From assembly GCF_008704555.1 (NCBI RefSeq), contig NZ_CP023702.1:4030001-4094000 (forward strand): a stretch of 64,000 nucleotides of DNA, read 5' to 3'. Under the pieces are notes generated by a model. The model made no database searches and had not been told where the DNA came from. It worked only from the letters and a program-made list of their open reading frames with translations. The translations under genes were made by a program, and so were the position numbers. Positions within the stretch are counted from its first letter, which is position 1, and the number at the start of each line of letters is the position of its first letter. The DNA comes from Streptomyces nitrosporeus. Its GTDB lineage: Bacteria > Actinomycetota > Actinomycetes > Streptomycetales > Streptomycetaceae. This document shows, piece after piece, positions 28,127 to 37,817 of the stretch.

Positions 28127-28631
28127 ACCGGCCCGGTGCCGGCTCGGCCAGCCAGCCCCGCGAAACCAGGCGTTTCGCCTTCGACCGCAGCCCTTCCACC
28201 TTGGCCGACACCACGTCCAGGCCGAACGCGGTGGCCATCTCCTGACAGGTCAGCGGCCCTTGACCGAGACGGCCCCGATCCTCGACCGAGGCCAGGATGC
28301 GCTGGTAGTCCATCGACAGTGCCGTCGCGGCCAGCCCCTCGCGCCACATCGGAACCTGCGACCTCGCCTTCACCGCCAGAGGCGGAGACGCCTCCACCTC
28401 GGCTCCCGTCACAACACCCTCTGGCACGTCGGTGGCGACAACGCCGGCTGAGCCACCGCCCGGCGCGGACAGCACCGCACCGACACGCTCGCGGGCGATC
28501 ATCCACTCCGACCACTCCTGCTCGGCCACCGCGAGCTCGGCCTGGATGCGGTCCGCTTCCTCACGCAGCCCGTCCACACGACGACGAGCGGAAAGCTCGT
28601 GCTGTTCCAGCAGTCCGACAACCGACGGCAT
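28083..28631 (-). CDS. Winged-helix-like protein convergent with the transposase
   Basis: 182 aa. N-terminal coiled coil (about 5-55; RRVDGLREEADRIQAELAVA) and C-terminal helix-turn-helix-like part (GPLTCQEMATAFGLDVVSAK, then SRGWLAEPAPGRF). Proteins of this kind are common and repeated in Streptomyces genomes, from memory. The tail overlaps the transposase gene by 44 bp on the opposite strand, so it may be an IS passenger or the neighbour into which the IS inserted. Confidence 0.55.
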   Translation of the reverse strand: MPSVVGLLEQHELSARRRVDGLREEADRIQAELAVAEQEWSEWMIARERVGAVLSAPGGGSAGVVATDVPEGVVTGAEVEASPPLAVKARSQVPMWREGLAATALSMDYQRILASVEDRGRLGQGPLTCQEMATAFGLDVVSAKVEGLRSKAKRLVSRGWLAEPAPGRFTLARSVSGPGGGS

Positions 28632-28780
28632 CCACGACCTCCACGAGAGCAACGAAACGACACCCCATCACTCCCACACCGATGCCACCCCCACCCCGGA
28701 CCAGCGAAAACACAGTCGTCAGACTCGGAAAGACAACAGCGTCTTAACCGAACCCCATTCAGGGCAAAGTGCTCGTGAGT

Positions 28781-29950
28781 TCAGGTCACCAAGCGCCGCA
28801 GACGGCTGGTGGCCTCGTGGAGGACGTCGTCCTTCTTGCAGAAGGTGAAGCGGACCTGGGTGCGGCCGGCGTCGGGGTCGTCGTAGAAGACGGAGTTGGG
28901 GATGGCGACGACGCCGCAGCGTTCGGGGAGGGCGCGGCAGAAGGCGTAGGCATCCTTCTCGCCGAAGGGAGTGATGTCGGTGGTGATGAAGTACGTGCCC
29001 TCCGGCTGGTAGACACCGAAGCCGGCCGCGCGCAGGCCGTCGCCGAGCAGGTCGCGCTTGCGTTGCAGGTCGGCGCGGAAGTCGTCGAAGTACGAGTCGG
29101 GGAGGTGGAGCGCTTCGGCGACGGCGTACTGGAAGGGGCCCGCGCTGACGTACGTCAGGTACTGCTTTGCGGTCCGGACTGCGGAGACGAGCGGGCCGTC
29201 CGCCATGATCCAGCCAACCTTCCATCCGGTGAAGGAGAAGGTCTTGCCGGCGGAGGAGATGGAGACGGTGCGCTCGCGCATGCCGGGGAAGCTCGCGATC
29301 GGGACGTGGGCGGCGCCGTCGAAGACCAGGTGCTCGTACACCTCGTCGGTGACCACGAGCAGGTTGTGCTCGACAGCGAGCGCGGCGATGGTGCTCTGCT
29401 CGTCGGCGGTGAGGACCATCCCGGTCGGGTTGTGCGGGGTGTTGAGAAGCAGGAGGCGAGTGCGCGGGGTGATCTTGGATCGCAGCTCGTCCAGGTCCGG
29501 GCGGAAGGACGGGGCTCGCAGGGTGAGCGGTACCCGCTTCGCGCCGGCCATGGCGATGCAGGCCGCGTAGGAGTCGTAGAAGGGCTCGAAGGCGATCACC
29601 TCGTCACCGGGCTCCAGCAGAGCGAGCATGGTCGCCGCGATCGCCTCCGTCGCGCCCGCGGTGACCAGGACCTCGGTGTCCGGGTCGAGGCTCAGGTCGT
29701 AGAAGCGGCGCTGGTGGTCGGCGATCGCCTGGCGGAGTTCCGGGATGCCGGGGCCCGGCGGGTACTGGTTGCCGCGGCCCTCGCGCAGCGCCCGTACCGC
29801 CGCCTCGCGTACGGACTCCGGGCCGTCCGTGTCCGGGAAGCCCTGGCCCAGGTTGATCGCGCCCGTCGCCGTCGCCAGAGCCGACATCTCCGCGAAGATC
29901 GTCGTCCCGAGCCCGTCCAGCCTGCGGTTCAGCAGCGGCCTGCCGCTCAT
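28781..29950 (-). CDS. Element-borne intact aminotransferase (replacement copy)
   Basis: 389 aa, complete class I/II PLP aminotransferase (dapC/SCO3658 type, possibly N-succinyl-diaminopimelate aminotransferase). Asn/Tyr PLP contacts lie in LLNTPHNPTG and VVTDEVYEHLVF, and the Schiff-base Lys is in SSAGKTFSFTGWKVGW. The C-terminal Arg for substrate carboxylate is in TQVRFTF. It is closely similar to the interrupted host gene throughout (GTTIFAEM, INLGQGFPDTDGPE, GNQYPPGPG, PGDEVI, YDSYAACIAMAG). It lies 108 bp inside attR and reads towards the element interior. Carrying it would keep the host function after insertion. Its att-like core is altered. Confidence 0.93.
   Translation of the reverse strand: MSGRPLLNRRLDGLGTTIFAEMSALATATGAINLGQGFPDTDGPESVREAAVRALREGRGNQYPPGPGIPELRQAIADHQRRFYDLSLDPDTEVLVTAGATEAIAATMLALLEPGDEVIAFEPFYDSYAACIAMAGAKRVPLTLRAPSFRPDLDELRSKITPRTRLLLLNTPHNPTGMVLTADEQSTIAALAVEHNLLVVTDEVYEHLVFDGAAHVPIASFPGMRERTVSISSAGKTFSFTGWKVGWIMADGPLVSAVRTAKQYLTYVSAGPFQYAVAEALHLPDSYFDDFRADLQRKRDLLGDGLRAAGFGVYQPEGTYFITTDITPFGEKDAYAFCRALPERCGVVAIPNSVFYDDPDAGRTQVRFTFCKKDDVLHEATSRLRRLVT
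29206..29218. other. Altered att core in the replacement aminotransferase
   Basis: TGATCCAGCCAAC, against TGACCCAGCCGAC in attL and attR. The changes turn a Val codon GTC into synonymous GTT and a second Val into Ile. The flank also differs (CCATCC for CCAGCC). The difference may stop the integrase from using this copy. Confidence 0.6.
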
Positions 29951-30020
29951 GTCTCCACCGTCCTCACTCGGATGTCCGTCGACGCTTCGAGCGTCATCCT
30001 GACCGATGCCGGGCGGGTGG

Positions 30021-30809
<789 letters not shown>

Positions 30810-30939
30810 GGACGTCATCATCCTCCGGGCGAAGCTCTGGAGTTGCTCAAGTCCGCTTTGACGGCGGAGGGGGATGGGAATCCCCTGGTCACTTGAGAAG
30901 CGGGGACCTCGCTTCGGGGGACAGAAGGATGTGAGGTCG

Positions 30940-31194
30940 GTGGAGTTCGTCTTCTTCATCGTGTTCGTGCTGATCGTGTGCGTGGGTATAGCGGCCCTCG
31001 CCCGGCCGGGCGCCCGGAGCAAGCCGCTCTCCGGGCGGCGGAACGGCCGGAGCGCGGACAGCGGGTCCGGGAGCTCCGGGAGCTCCGGGAGCGGTGACAG
31101 TTCCGACGGGGGCAGCTGGTGGTCCGGCGACAGCGGGTCGGGCGGCCACTCCTGCGGGGGCGGCGGAGGCTGCGGGGGAGGCGGCGGGGACTGA
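30940..31194 (+). CDS. Small membrane protein with Gly-rich tail
   Basis: 84 aa from GTG 30940 (GTG 30931 also possible). One N-terminal transmembrane helix (FVFFIVFVLIVCVGIAAL), then a Ser/Gly/Asp-rich region and a Cys-containing Gly run (GGHSCGGGGGCGGGG). Low-complexity tails like this occur on small Streptomyces membrane proteins of unknown function. Divergent from the aminotransferase and followed by a terminator. Confidence 0.55.
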   Translation: MEFVFFIVFVLIVCVGIAALARPGARSKPLSGRRNGRSADSGSGSSGSSGSGDSSDGGSWWSGDSGSGGHSCGGGGGCGGGGGD

Positions 31195-31250
31195 GGCCGT
31201 CCGGCGTCCGCAGGCCGGTCCGGACCGCGGCCTACCGTCTGCGGCCAGGG

Positions 31251-31290
31251 TCCGGTGGGGTCCGGTGGGGTCCGGTGGGGTCCGGTGGGG
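31251..31290 (+). repeat. 10-bp tandem repeat
   Basis: Four head-to-tail copies of TCCGGTGGGG, the last with one change (CCCGGTGGGG). The fourth copy forms part of the following terminator stem, so the array may have grown from the terminator arm by slippage. Confidence 0.85.
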
Positions 31291-31308
31291 CCCGGTGGGG
31301 TCAACTCC
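31278..31308 (+). terminator. Terminator after the Gly-rich protein gene
   Basis: GGGCCCGGTGGG (31278-31289) pairs perfectly with CCCACCGGGCCC (31297-31308). The 265 bases from here to the next start at 31574 contain no gene; a -10-like TATAGA lies at about 31460. Confidence 0.75.
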
Positions 31309-31573
31309 CACCGGGCCCTTCGCCGTTGGCGCGGTACCGGGGGCGCACGGGCCGCTCCGGCAGGAACAGATGAACCGGTCTGCCCCCGACCGGATGGAAA
31401 CGGCGGGAAGTTGAGCGAAAGGGCTGCGGGTGTCGCTTACTTCATGATTTCCTCTTTCTATAGAACATTCAGCCCCCGAGCCCGGTCGGGCCGGTTCGGG
31501 CTTCTCCCGTCCCCATGTGCACCACGCCGGGGACCCCTGTCCCTGATCCACATGTGTGTGCGGAGCCGCTCCA

Positions 31574-32095
31574 ATGCTCACGACCCTTCAGACCTCCTAC
31601 TCCGACACCCGCGCCACCGATCTGGCCTGGGCACTGGGCCGTGAGCCGCTGCCCGCCCTCGCCGTACTCGATCTCCGCCTCGCGGGCGCCACGCTCCAGA
31701 TGAGACTGCTCGGCGCCTCCCACCAGGTGCTGCTGGAGGAGGAGGAAGGCTCCTGCTCGGAGACCGTGGCCTGTATGCCGGGCAGCAGCACGCCACTGCC
31801 CCTGGGTGTCGCCAAGCGGTTCGGTGACTGGGAGTACGAGTTCGCGGCGCGCGTCGAGACCCTCTCCGAGGGGTCCTTCGCGGGACGCGCGCAGGAACTG
31901 CTGGCCCTGGTCGCCGACCATCCGCACGGTCTGGCCGGAACGTTTCCCGGCAGCCCGCACGCGTTCACCGCGATGCTCGCCCAGCGGACGGAAGGCCAGG
32001 TGAGGTGGCGGACGTGGCACGCCTACCCGCAGGAGGGCCAACTGGTCGTCACCCGCACCCGGGTGGGTGTGCGGACGGCGGTCCCGGTGCCGTGA
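31574..32095 (+). CDS. DUF2617-family protein
   Basis: 173 aa from ATG 31574 (GGAG eight bases upstream). Mixed alpha/beta, no membrane segments: MLTTLQTSYSDTRATDLAWA, then LGASHQVLLE and a C-terminal basic strand region. It matches, from memory, the small actinobacterial DUF2617 family found just before the spermidine-synthase-like gene. Function unknown; genomic pairing suggests a role linked to that gene. Confidence 0.7.
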   Translation: MLTTLQTSYSDTRATDLAWALGREPLPALAVLDLRLAGATLQMRLLGASHQVLLEEEEGSCSETVACMPGSSTPLPLGVAKRFGDWEYEFAARVETLSEGSFAGRAQELLALVADHPHGLAGTFPGSPHAFTAMLAQRTEGQVRWRTWHAYPQEGQLVVTRTRVGVRTAVPVP

Positions 32096-32187
32096 GGGGG
32101 TGCCCGCCGGGCGAGGGGCGCCCTGTGGGGTACTTACACCCGTGTGGGTGACACGGTGCAGTGGATTGATCACGTAGCGTTGTTTTC

Positions 32188-33786
32188 ATGATCGACCAGC
32201 AGACGGCGCTGCGAGGGAGCGCGGCCGTGTCCCCCATGGGGCCGCGGACGGGCCGGTTCCTCGTGCTGTCCGTGGTGTTCGTCTGCGCCGCGTGCGGTCT
32301 GGTCTACGAGCTCGAACTGGTGGCGATGGCCACCTATCTGATCGGCGACTCGGTCACCCAGGCCTCCGTCGTCCTGTCCGTGATGGTGTTCGCGATGGGC
32401 ATCGGCTCGCTCCTCGCGAAACGATTACGCGGCAGGGCCGTCGTCTGTTTCGGCCTGCTCGAAGCCGTGCTCGCGCTGACCGGTGGCGCCTCGGCGCTCG
32501 TGCTGTACGCCTCCTTCGCCTGGCTCGGGGAGTCACGCCATGTACTGGTCGCCTTCTCGCTGGCGATCGGTGTCCTGATCGGCGCGGAGATCCCGTTGCT
32601 GATGACGCTGATCCAGCGGGTCGACCGGCAGGACGCGGGCGGAGCCGTCGCCGATCTCTTCGCCGCGGACTACGTGGGCGCGCTGGTGGGCGGGCTCGCC
32701 TTCCCCTTCCTGCTGCTGCCGACGATGGGCCAGCTGACCGGTGCCCTGGTCACGGGGGCGGTCAACGCGGCGGCGGGCGGTGCGCTGGTGCTGTGGGCGT
32801 TCCGGGGGGACCTGGACCCCCGTTCCCGCCGGCTGCTGCTCGTGGTCGACACGGTGGTGGTCGCCGCCCTGGCCTCGGGCACGTTCCTCGTCGACGACTT
32901 CGAGCGGTCGGCGCGCCGCGCGGTGTACGGCGAGGACGTCCGGGTCGCCGTGCGGACCGAGGTGCAGGAAGTGGTCCTCACCGGGGCGGGCCGCGGGCCG
33001 CTCGGCCTGTACCTGGACGGCCGGCTGCGGGTCAGCTCGGACGACGGGCACCGCTTCCACGAGGCGCTGGTGCATCCGGCGATGGCGGGGCGGCACGGGC
33101 GGGTGCTGGTCCTCGGCGGCGGGGACGGCCTGGCCGCCCGGGAAGTGCTGCGCTACCCGGACGTCGAGTCCGTCGTGGTCGTGGAGCGCGACGCCCAACT
33201 CACCCGACTGGCCCGCAGGGACCCGGCGCTCTCCGCCCTCAACGGGCACGCGTACGACGATCCGAGGCTCACGGCCGTCGCCCGGGACGCCTTCGGCTGG
33301 CTCCGCGCGGGGGACCGGCGTTTCGACGTGGTGATCTCGGACCTGCCCGCCCCCGGGATATCCGACAGCACCAAGCTCTACTCCGCGGAGTTCTACGGAC
33401 TGGTGGCCGGGTCCCTGGCGCCGGGCGGACGGCTGGTGGTGCACGCCGGACCGCCCGGTACCGGGGCGGGGGACTTCTGGACGGTGGAGGCGTCGGTGCG
33501 CGCGGGCGGGCTCGTGACCCGTCCGTACCGCGTCGGGGACCGGCCCGCCGGCGGCCCGGGCGGCCCGGACGGCCCGGCCCGTCCGGAGTACGGGGGCGGG
33601 GAGCCGCCCGGCCGGGGATTCGTCCTGGCCGCCCGGCGGGGGGAGGCCGGGCGGCTCCGGCTCGGTCCGCGGATACCCGAGCCGATGTCGCTGGACGAGC
33701 GGGGGCTGCTGGAGGCCGGGCGCGCGGCGGAGCGGTCCCGGCCGGGGACGGTGCCCCCGTCGACGCTGGTGCACCCGCGGTACTGA
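32188..33786 (+). CDS. Membrane-anchored spermidine-synthase-like protein
   Basis: 532 aa. Six or seven transmembrane helices in residues 20-240 are followed by a spermidine-synthase/methyltransferase domain: GRVLVLGGGDGLAAREVLRY (SAM/dcSAM loop), VVVVERDAQLT, then DVVISDLPAPG. Such fusions are widespread in actinobacteria; the polyamine-making activity is not certain because substrate residues vary. A TTA codon at 32425-32427 suggests bldA-dependent translation. The C-terminal tail is Arg/Pro-rich. Confidence 0.78.
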   Translation: MIDQQTALRGSAAVSPMGPRTGRFLVLSVVFVCAACGLVYELELVAMATYLIGDSVTQASVVLSVMVFAMGIGSLLAKRLRGRAVVCFGLLEAVLALTGGASALVLYASFAWLGESRHVLVAFSLAIGVLIGAEIPLLMTLIQRVDRQDAGGAVADLFAADYVGALVGGLAFPFLLLPTMGQLTGALVTGAVNAAAGGALVLWAFRGDLDPRSRRLLLVVDTVVVAALASGTFLVDDFERSARRAVYGEDVRVAVRTEVQEVVLTGAGRGPLGLYLDGRLRVSSDDGHRFHEALVHPAMAGRHGRVLVLGGGDGLAAREVLRYPDVESVVVVERDAQLTRLARRDPALSALNGHAYDDPRLTAVARDAFGWLRAGDRRFDVVISDLPAPGISDSTKLYSAEFYGLVAGSLAPGGRLVVHAGPPGTGAGDFWTVEASVRAGGLVTRPYRVGDRPAGGPGGPDGPARPEYGGGEPPGRGFVLAARRGEAGRLRLGPRIPEPMSLDERGLLEAGRAAERSRPGTVPPSTLVHPRY

Positions 33787-33882
33787 GCCGGTCACCGGCG
33801 GGCCGGTCACACACCGTGCCCGGAGTGTGTACGGACATGGAAGCGCTGACGGGACGGCCATGGCTGAGTAGGCTCGGTCGGT

Positions 33883-34935
33883 ATGGAGCATGAGGTGTTC
33901 GTTCCGGTTCCGGTCGCGGCCCTTCGGCGGACGCTGGGAGACCCCGCCCGGGTGGCCCGCTGTGTGCCGAACCTCCAGCAGGATGCCGAGGAGCCCGCCC
34001 TGACCGGGCGGCTGAAGGTGCGGATCGGTGGTCACACGATCACCTACCGGGGTGCGCTGACCGTACGCCCGGCCGACGGAGGCGACACGTTCTCCGTGGC
34101 GGGCGAGGGCGTGGAGGCCCGGGGCACCGGTTCGGCGAAACTGGCGCTGATCATCGGCCTCGCACCGGCGGACGGCGGAACGACCATCGGGTTCGCCGGG
34201 ACCGTGAGCGGGGACGGCCGCATCGTGGACGTCCCGGAGGAGGCGGCGGCCGCCGCGGCCCACCGGCTGCTGGACCGTTTCACACGGCAGCTGGTCACCG
34301 AGTCCCTGGCCTCGCGGGACACGGAGGGCGCCACAGGGTCCACGGGCACGGAGGGCGCGGAGGGCGCGGTGGGTGCCACAGGCGCGGCGGGCGCCGCGGC
34401 AGCGCTGCCGGCGGACCGGGCCCCGCTGGACGAGGAGTCGCCGGGCGAGGGGCCGGCGGGCGGTTCCCCGCTGGGCGAGGGGCTGTCGGACGAAGCGCTC
34501 CGGGGCGAGGGGCCGGCGGACGAAGCGCTCCCGGACGCGGAACTCCCGTACGAGGAACTCCCGGGCCTGGAACTCCCGGACGAGGAACTCCTGGGTCTGG
34601 AAATGGCGGATGACGAGGAGCTGCCGGACGACGAGGCGGGCGGTGGGGACTCGGTGTTCGACGCGCCGGTCCCCCCGTCGTCGCTGGACCCGGCCGCCGG
34701 GCTGGAGTTCACCGTGCCGGACGGGCCCCCGGCCGAGGCCGCCCACGCCCGCCGCACGATGATCGGCCGCAGCACGGAGGAGGTCGACCACGCCCCGCCG
34801 CGCGGCCGGTACGCCCCCGTGCCGTCGCCCGGGTCGGGCGGCGCCGGTGCCGTCGTACGCCGGTACGCCCCCGTGGCGGCCCTGGCGATCGCCTCGGCCG
34901 TGGTGGTGGGCCGGGCCCTGCGGCGACGGCGCTGA
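33883..34935 (+). CDS. SRPBCC/CoxG-like protein with acidic linker and membrane anchor
   Basis: 350 aa. Residues 1-145 form a SRPBCC (CoxG-type) hydrophobic-pocket domain (EHEVFVPVPVAALRRTLGDP, KLALIIGLAPADGG). A long low-complexity acidic linker follows (about 148-255) with repeats such as EELPGLELPDEELLGLE, then a C-terminal helix (APVAALAIASAVVVGRAL) ending in RRRR, a likely tail anchor. CoxG proteins are linked to carbon-monoxide dehydrogenase maturation, but no cox genes are nearby; here it is probably a lipid- or small-molecule-binding protein. Confidence 0.65.
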   Translation: MEHEVFVPVPVAALRRTLGDPARVARCVPNLQQDAEEPALTGRLKVRIGGHTITYRGALTVRPADGGDTFSVAGEGVEARGTGSAKLALIIGLAPADGGTTIGFAGTVSGDGRIVDVPEEAAAAAAHRLLDRFTRQLVTESLASRDTEGATGSTGTEGAEGAVGATGAAGAAAALPADRAPLDEESPGEGPAGGSPLGEGLSDEALRGEGPADEALPDAELPYEELPGLELPDEELLGLEMADDEELPDDEAGGGDSVFDAPVPPSSLDPAAGLEFTVPDGPPAEAAHARRTMIGRSTEEVDHAPPRGRYAPVPSPGSGGAGAVVRRYAPVAALAIASAVVVGRALRRRR

Positions 34936-35053
34936 GACAGCGGCGGCGACGCCACCGCGGCACCACGGTGGGACACCACCGCGACACCGCGGTGGCAACA
35001 CGGCGGCAACGGGGGCGGCGGTGGCCGGCGGCCCGCGCAAGTAGTGTCATGGC

Positions 35054-35848
35054 GTGAGCAGAGTGACGAAGAACGTCCGGCTGGCCGCCGGCGACACCGA
35101 GTTGACCGTCGATCCCGTCCACGGCTGCCGGATCAGCAGCTTCCGCGTCGGCGGGACCGAACTGCTGCGCCAGGGCGAGCGGTACGGCTCCTTCCCGATG
35201 GTGCCGTGGTGCGGCCGTACCGGGAACGGCCTGTTCCGCAACGGCGCCGAACTCCACCGGTTGCCGCTGAACGCGCCGCCGCACGCCATCCACGGCACCG
35301 GGCGCGACACCGAGTGGCAGCTCGCCCGGCAGAGCGGCACGGAGGCGGCCTTCTTCTACGACCTGGCCGACCCCTGGCCGTACAAGGGCCGGGTCACCCA
35401 GTCCTTCGAGCTGACCGAGGACGAACTGACGGTCCGGCTCGGCGTGGAGACGTACGAGAACTCCTTCCCGGCGCAGGCCGGGTGGCACCCCTGGTTCCTC
35501 CGCGACATCGGCGGTGAGGGCGTGCGGATCTCCTTCGAGGCCGCCTGGCAGGAGGAGCGGGGCGAGGACCACCTCCCGACCGGCCGGCGGATCGAACCGG
35601 AGCCCGGCCCCTGGGACGACTGCTTCGGGATGCCGGACGGTGTCGACGTGAAACTCACCTGGCCCGGCCGGCTGGAGCTGACGGTGAAGAGCCGGGACGA
35701 GTGGGTGGTGATCTACGACGAGCAGGACGAGGCGGTCTGCGTGGAACCGCAGTCGGGGCCGCCGAACGGCCTGAACACCACGCCCCGCCTGGTCACCCCG
35801 ATCGACCCGCTGGAGATCGGGATGACCTGGAGCTGGAAGCGGCTCTGA
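35054..35848 (+). CDS. Aldose 1-epimerase family protein
   Basis: 264 aa; GTG start. Galactose-mutarotase-like beta-sandwich: GCRISSFRVGGTELLRQ, then MVPWCGRTGNGLF, HAIHGTGRDTEWQLAR (catalytic His), and HPWFLRD with the second His. The Glu base is in AVCVEPQSGPPNGLN. It should interconvert aldose anomers; sugar specificity is unknown. It precedes pyrE by 59 bp in the same direction. Confidence 0.82.
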   Translation: MSRVTKNVRLAAGDTELTVDPVHGCRISSFRVGGTELLRQGERYGSFPMVPWCGRTGNGLFRNGAELHRLPLNAPPHAIHGTGRDTEWQLARQSGTEAAFFYDLADPWPYKGRVTQSFELTEDELTVRLGVETYENSFPAQAGWHPWFLRDIGGEGVRISFEAAWQEERGEDHLPTGRRIEPEPGPWDDCFGMPDGVDVKLTWPGRLELTVKSRDEWVVIYDEQDEAVCVEPQSGPPNGLNTTPRLVTPIDPLEIGMTWSWKRL

Positions 35849-35907
35849 CCACCGGCGACCGGGCCGGGAGGACCGGGCCGGTCGCGGCAGCGCTTACCCT
35901 CGTGGGC

Positions 35908-36447
35908 ATGACTGACGTACGTGCTGAGCTGCTCCAGCAGATCAAGGACAAGGCCGTGGTGCACGGCAAGGTGACCCTCTCCTCGGGTCTGGAAGCCGAC
36001 TGGTACATCGACCTGCGCCGGATCACGCTGGACGGCAAGGCCGCACCGATGGTCGGCCAGGTGATGCTGGACGCCACGGCCGAGCTGGACTACGACTGTG
36101 TCGGCGGGCTGACCCTGGGTGCCGACCCGGTCGCCACCTCGATGCTGCACGCCTCCGCGGCGCGCGGGAAGAGCCTGGACGCCTTCGTCGTCCGCAAGGC
36201 GCAGAAGGCGCACGGGATGCAGCGCCGGATCGAGGGCACGGACGTGAAGGGCCGCCGCTGCCTCGTCGTCGAGGACACCTCCACGACCGGCGGGTCGCCC
36301 CTCACCGCCGTCGAGGCGGTGCGCGAGGCCGGCGGTGAGGTCGTCGCCGTCGCCGTGATCGTGGAGCGGGGGGCCGCCCCCGCCGTCGCCGAGGCCGGTC
36401 TGCCCTATGTCCACGTGTACTCGGTCGCCGACCTCGACCTGGCCTGA
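35908..36447 (+). CDS. pyrE: Orotate phosphoribosyltransferase
   Basis: 179 aa from ATG 35908. PRPP loop CLVVEDTSTTGGSPL, catalytic-loop residues VVRKAQKAHGMQRRIEG and N-terminal VTLSSGLEADWYIDLR. It makes OMP from orotate and PRPP in pyrimidine synthesis. The gene is housekeeping and should be compared with the paralog at 13306. A rho-independent-type hairpin follows. Confidence 0.9.
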   Translation: MTDVRAELLQQIKDKAVVHGKVTLSSGLEADWYIDLRRITLDGKAAPMVGQVMLDATAELDYDCVGGLTLGADPVATSMLHASAARGKSLDAFVVRKAQKAHGMQRRIEGTDVKGRRCLVVEDTSTTGGSPLTAVEAVREAGGEVVAVAVIVERGAAPAVAEAGLPYVHVYSVADLDLA

Positions 36448-36461
36448 CCTGCGCGTTTCCT

Positions 36462-36498
36462 GAGGGCGGGGGGTTTCACGCGAAACCGCCCGCCCCTC
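36462..36498 (+). terminator. Terminator after pyrE
   Basis: GAGGGCGGGGGGTTTC (36462-36477) pairs with GAAACCGCCCGCCCCTC (36482-36498) around ACGC, with one mismatch and one bulge. It separates pyrE from the aldolase gene. Confidence 0.75.
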
Positions 36499-36636
36499 GT
36501 GCCGCTCAGCGGCCCTTCCGGCGCCCACGGGCGGAGTGGAGCCGCGGCGGGAGTCTGGAAAGATGGGGGCGACGATGACGTCGCCCCCAGGTCAGGGACC
36601 AAGCACGCACACCCGCACATACCAAGGAGCGGACAG

Positions 36637-37659
36637 ATGCCCATCGCAACCCCCGAGGTCTACGCCGAGATGCTCGACCGGGCGAAGGCAGGCAAGTTCG
36701 CCTACCCGGCCATCAACGTGACGTCGACCCAGACCCTGCACGCGGCACTGCGCGGCTTCGCCGAGGCGGAGAGCGACGGCATCGTCCAGATCTCCACCGG
36801 TGGGGCCGAGTTCCTGGGTGGCCAGTACAACAAGGACATGGTCACGGGCGCCGTCGCCCTGGCCGAGTTCGCGCACGTCGTCGCCGCCAAGTACGGCATC
36901 ACGGTCGCGCTGCACACCGACCACTGCCCCAAGGACAAGCTGGACGGTTACGTCCGTCCGCTGCTCGACGTCTCCGCGGAGCGCGTCGCCAAGGGCCAGA
37001 ACCCGCTCTTCCAGTCCCACATGTGGGACGGCTCCGCCGAGACCCTCGCCGACAACCTGGCCATCGGCCAGGAGCTGCTGGCCAAGGCCGCCGCCGCCAA
37101 GATCATCCTTGAGGTCGAGATCACCCCGACCGGTGGCGAGGAGGACGGCGTCACCCACGAGATCAACGACGAGCTGTACACGACCGTCGACGACGCGCTG
37201 CGCACCGCCGAGGCCCTCGGTCTGGGCGAGAAGGGCCGCTACCTGCTGGCCGCGTCCTTCGGCAACGTCCACGGCGTCTACAAGCCGGGCAACGTCGTCC
37301 TGCGTCCGGAGCTCCTGAAGGACCTCCAGGAGGGTGTGGGCGCCAAGTACGGCAAGACCTCCCCCTTCGACTTCGTCTTCCACGGCGGCTCCGGCTCCAC
37401 CGCCGAGGAGATCGCCACCGCGCTGGAGAACGGCGTCGTGAAGATGAACCTCGACACCGACACCCAGTACGCCTTCACCCGCCCGATCGTGGACCACGTG
37501 TTCCGCAACTACGACGGTGTGCTGAAGGTCGACGGCGAGGTCGGCAACAAGAAGGTCTACGACCCGCGCAGCTGGGGCAAGTCCGCCGAGGCGGGCATGG
37601 CCGCGCGCGTCACCGAGGCCTGCGCGAACCTGCGCTCCACGGGCACCCGGATCAAGTAG
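36637..37659 (+). CDS. fba: Class II fructose-bisphosphate aldolase
   Basis: 340 aa from ATG 36637 with AAGGAG. Zinc ligands: HTDHC, and the His residues in GNVHGVYKPGN and VFHGGSGST. Cleaves fructose 1,6-bisphosphate in glycolysis and runs in reverse in gluconeogenesis. Length and motifs are those of the FbaA type of actinobacteria. Own transcription unit, between two terminators. Confidence 0.94.
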   Translation: MPIATPEVYAEMLDRAKAGKFAYPAINVTSTQTLHAALRGFAEAESDGIVQISTGGAEFLGGQYNKDMVTGAVALAEFAHVVAAKYGITVALHTDHCPKDKLDGYVRPLLDVSAERVAKGQNPLFQSHMWDGSAETLADNLAIGQELLAKAAAAKIILEVEITPTGGEEDGVTHEINDELYTTVDDALRTAEALGLGEKGRYLLAASFGNVHGVYKPGNVVLRPELLKDLQEGVGAKYGKTSPFDFVFHGGSGSTAEEIATALENGVVKMNLDTDTQYAFTRPIVDHVFRNYDGVLKVDGEVGNKKVYDPRSWGKSAEAGMAARVTEACANLRSTGTRIK

Positions 37660-37678
37660 GCACCGGCACGGACGCCGT

Positions 37679-37718
37679 CACGGGCCCGGTCCCCCCTCGG
37701 GTGGGGGCCGGGCCCGTG
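37679..37718 (+). terminator. Terminator after fba
   Basis: CACGGGCCCGGTCCCCC (37679-37695) pairs with GGGGGCCGGGCCCGTG (37703-37718), with one bulged T. Confidence 0.8.
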
Positions 37719-37817
37719 GCATGCCCGGAGGGGCCGCGGCGGGGCCCGGGGCGGGCCGCGCGGGGGGTGCGGGCGGGTGGTCTTGGTGGTGGTGCGGGGG
37801 GCAGGCACACTGGGGGC

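Noticed and set aside
33883..34935. CoxG in a carbon-monoxide dehydrogenase operon
   Set aside because: Only the SRPBCC fold is shared; no cox genes are near.
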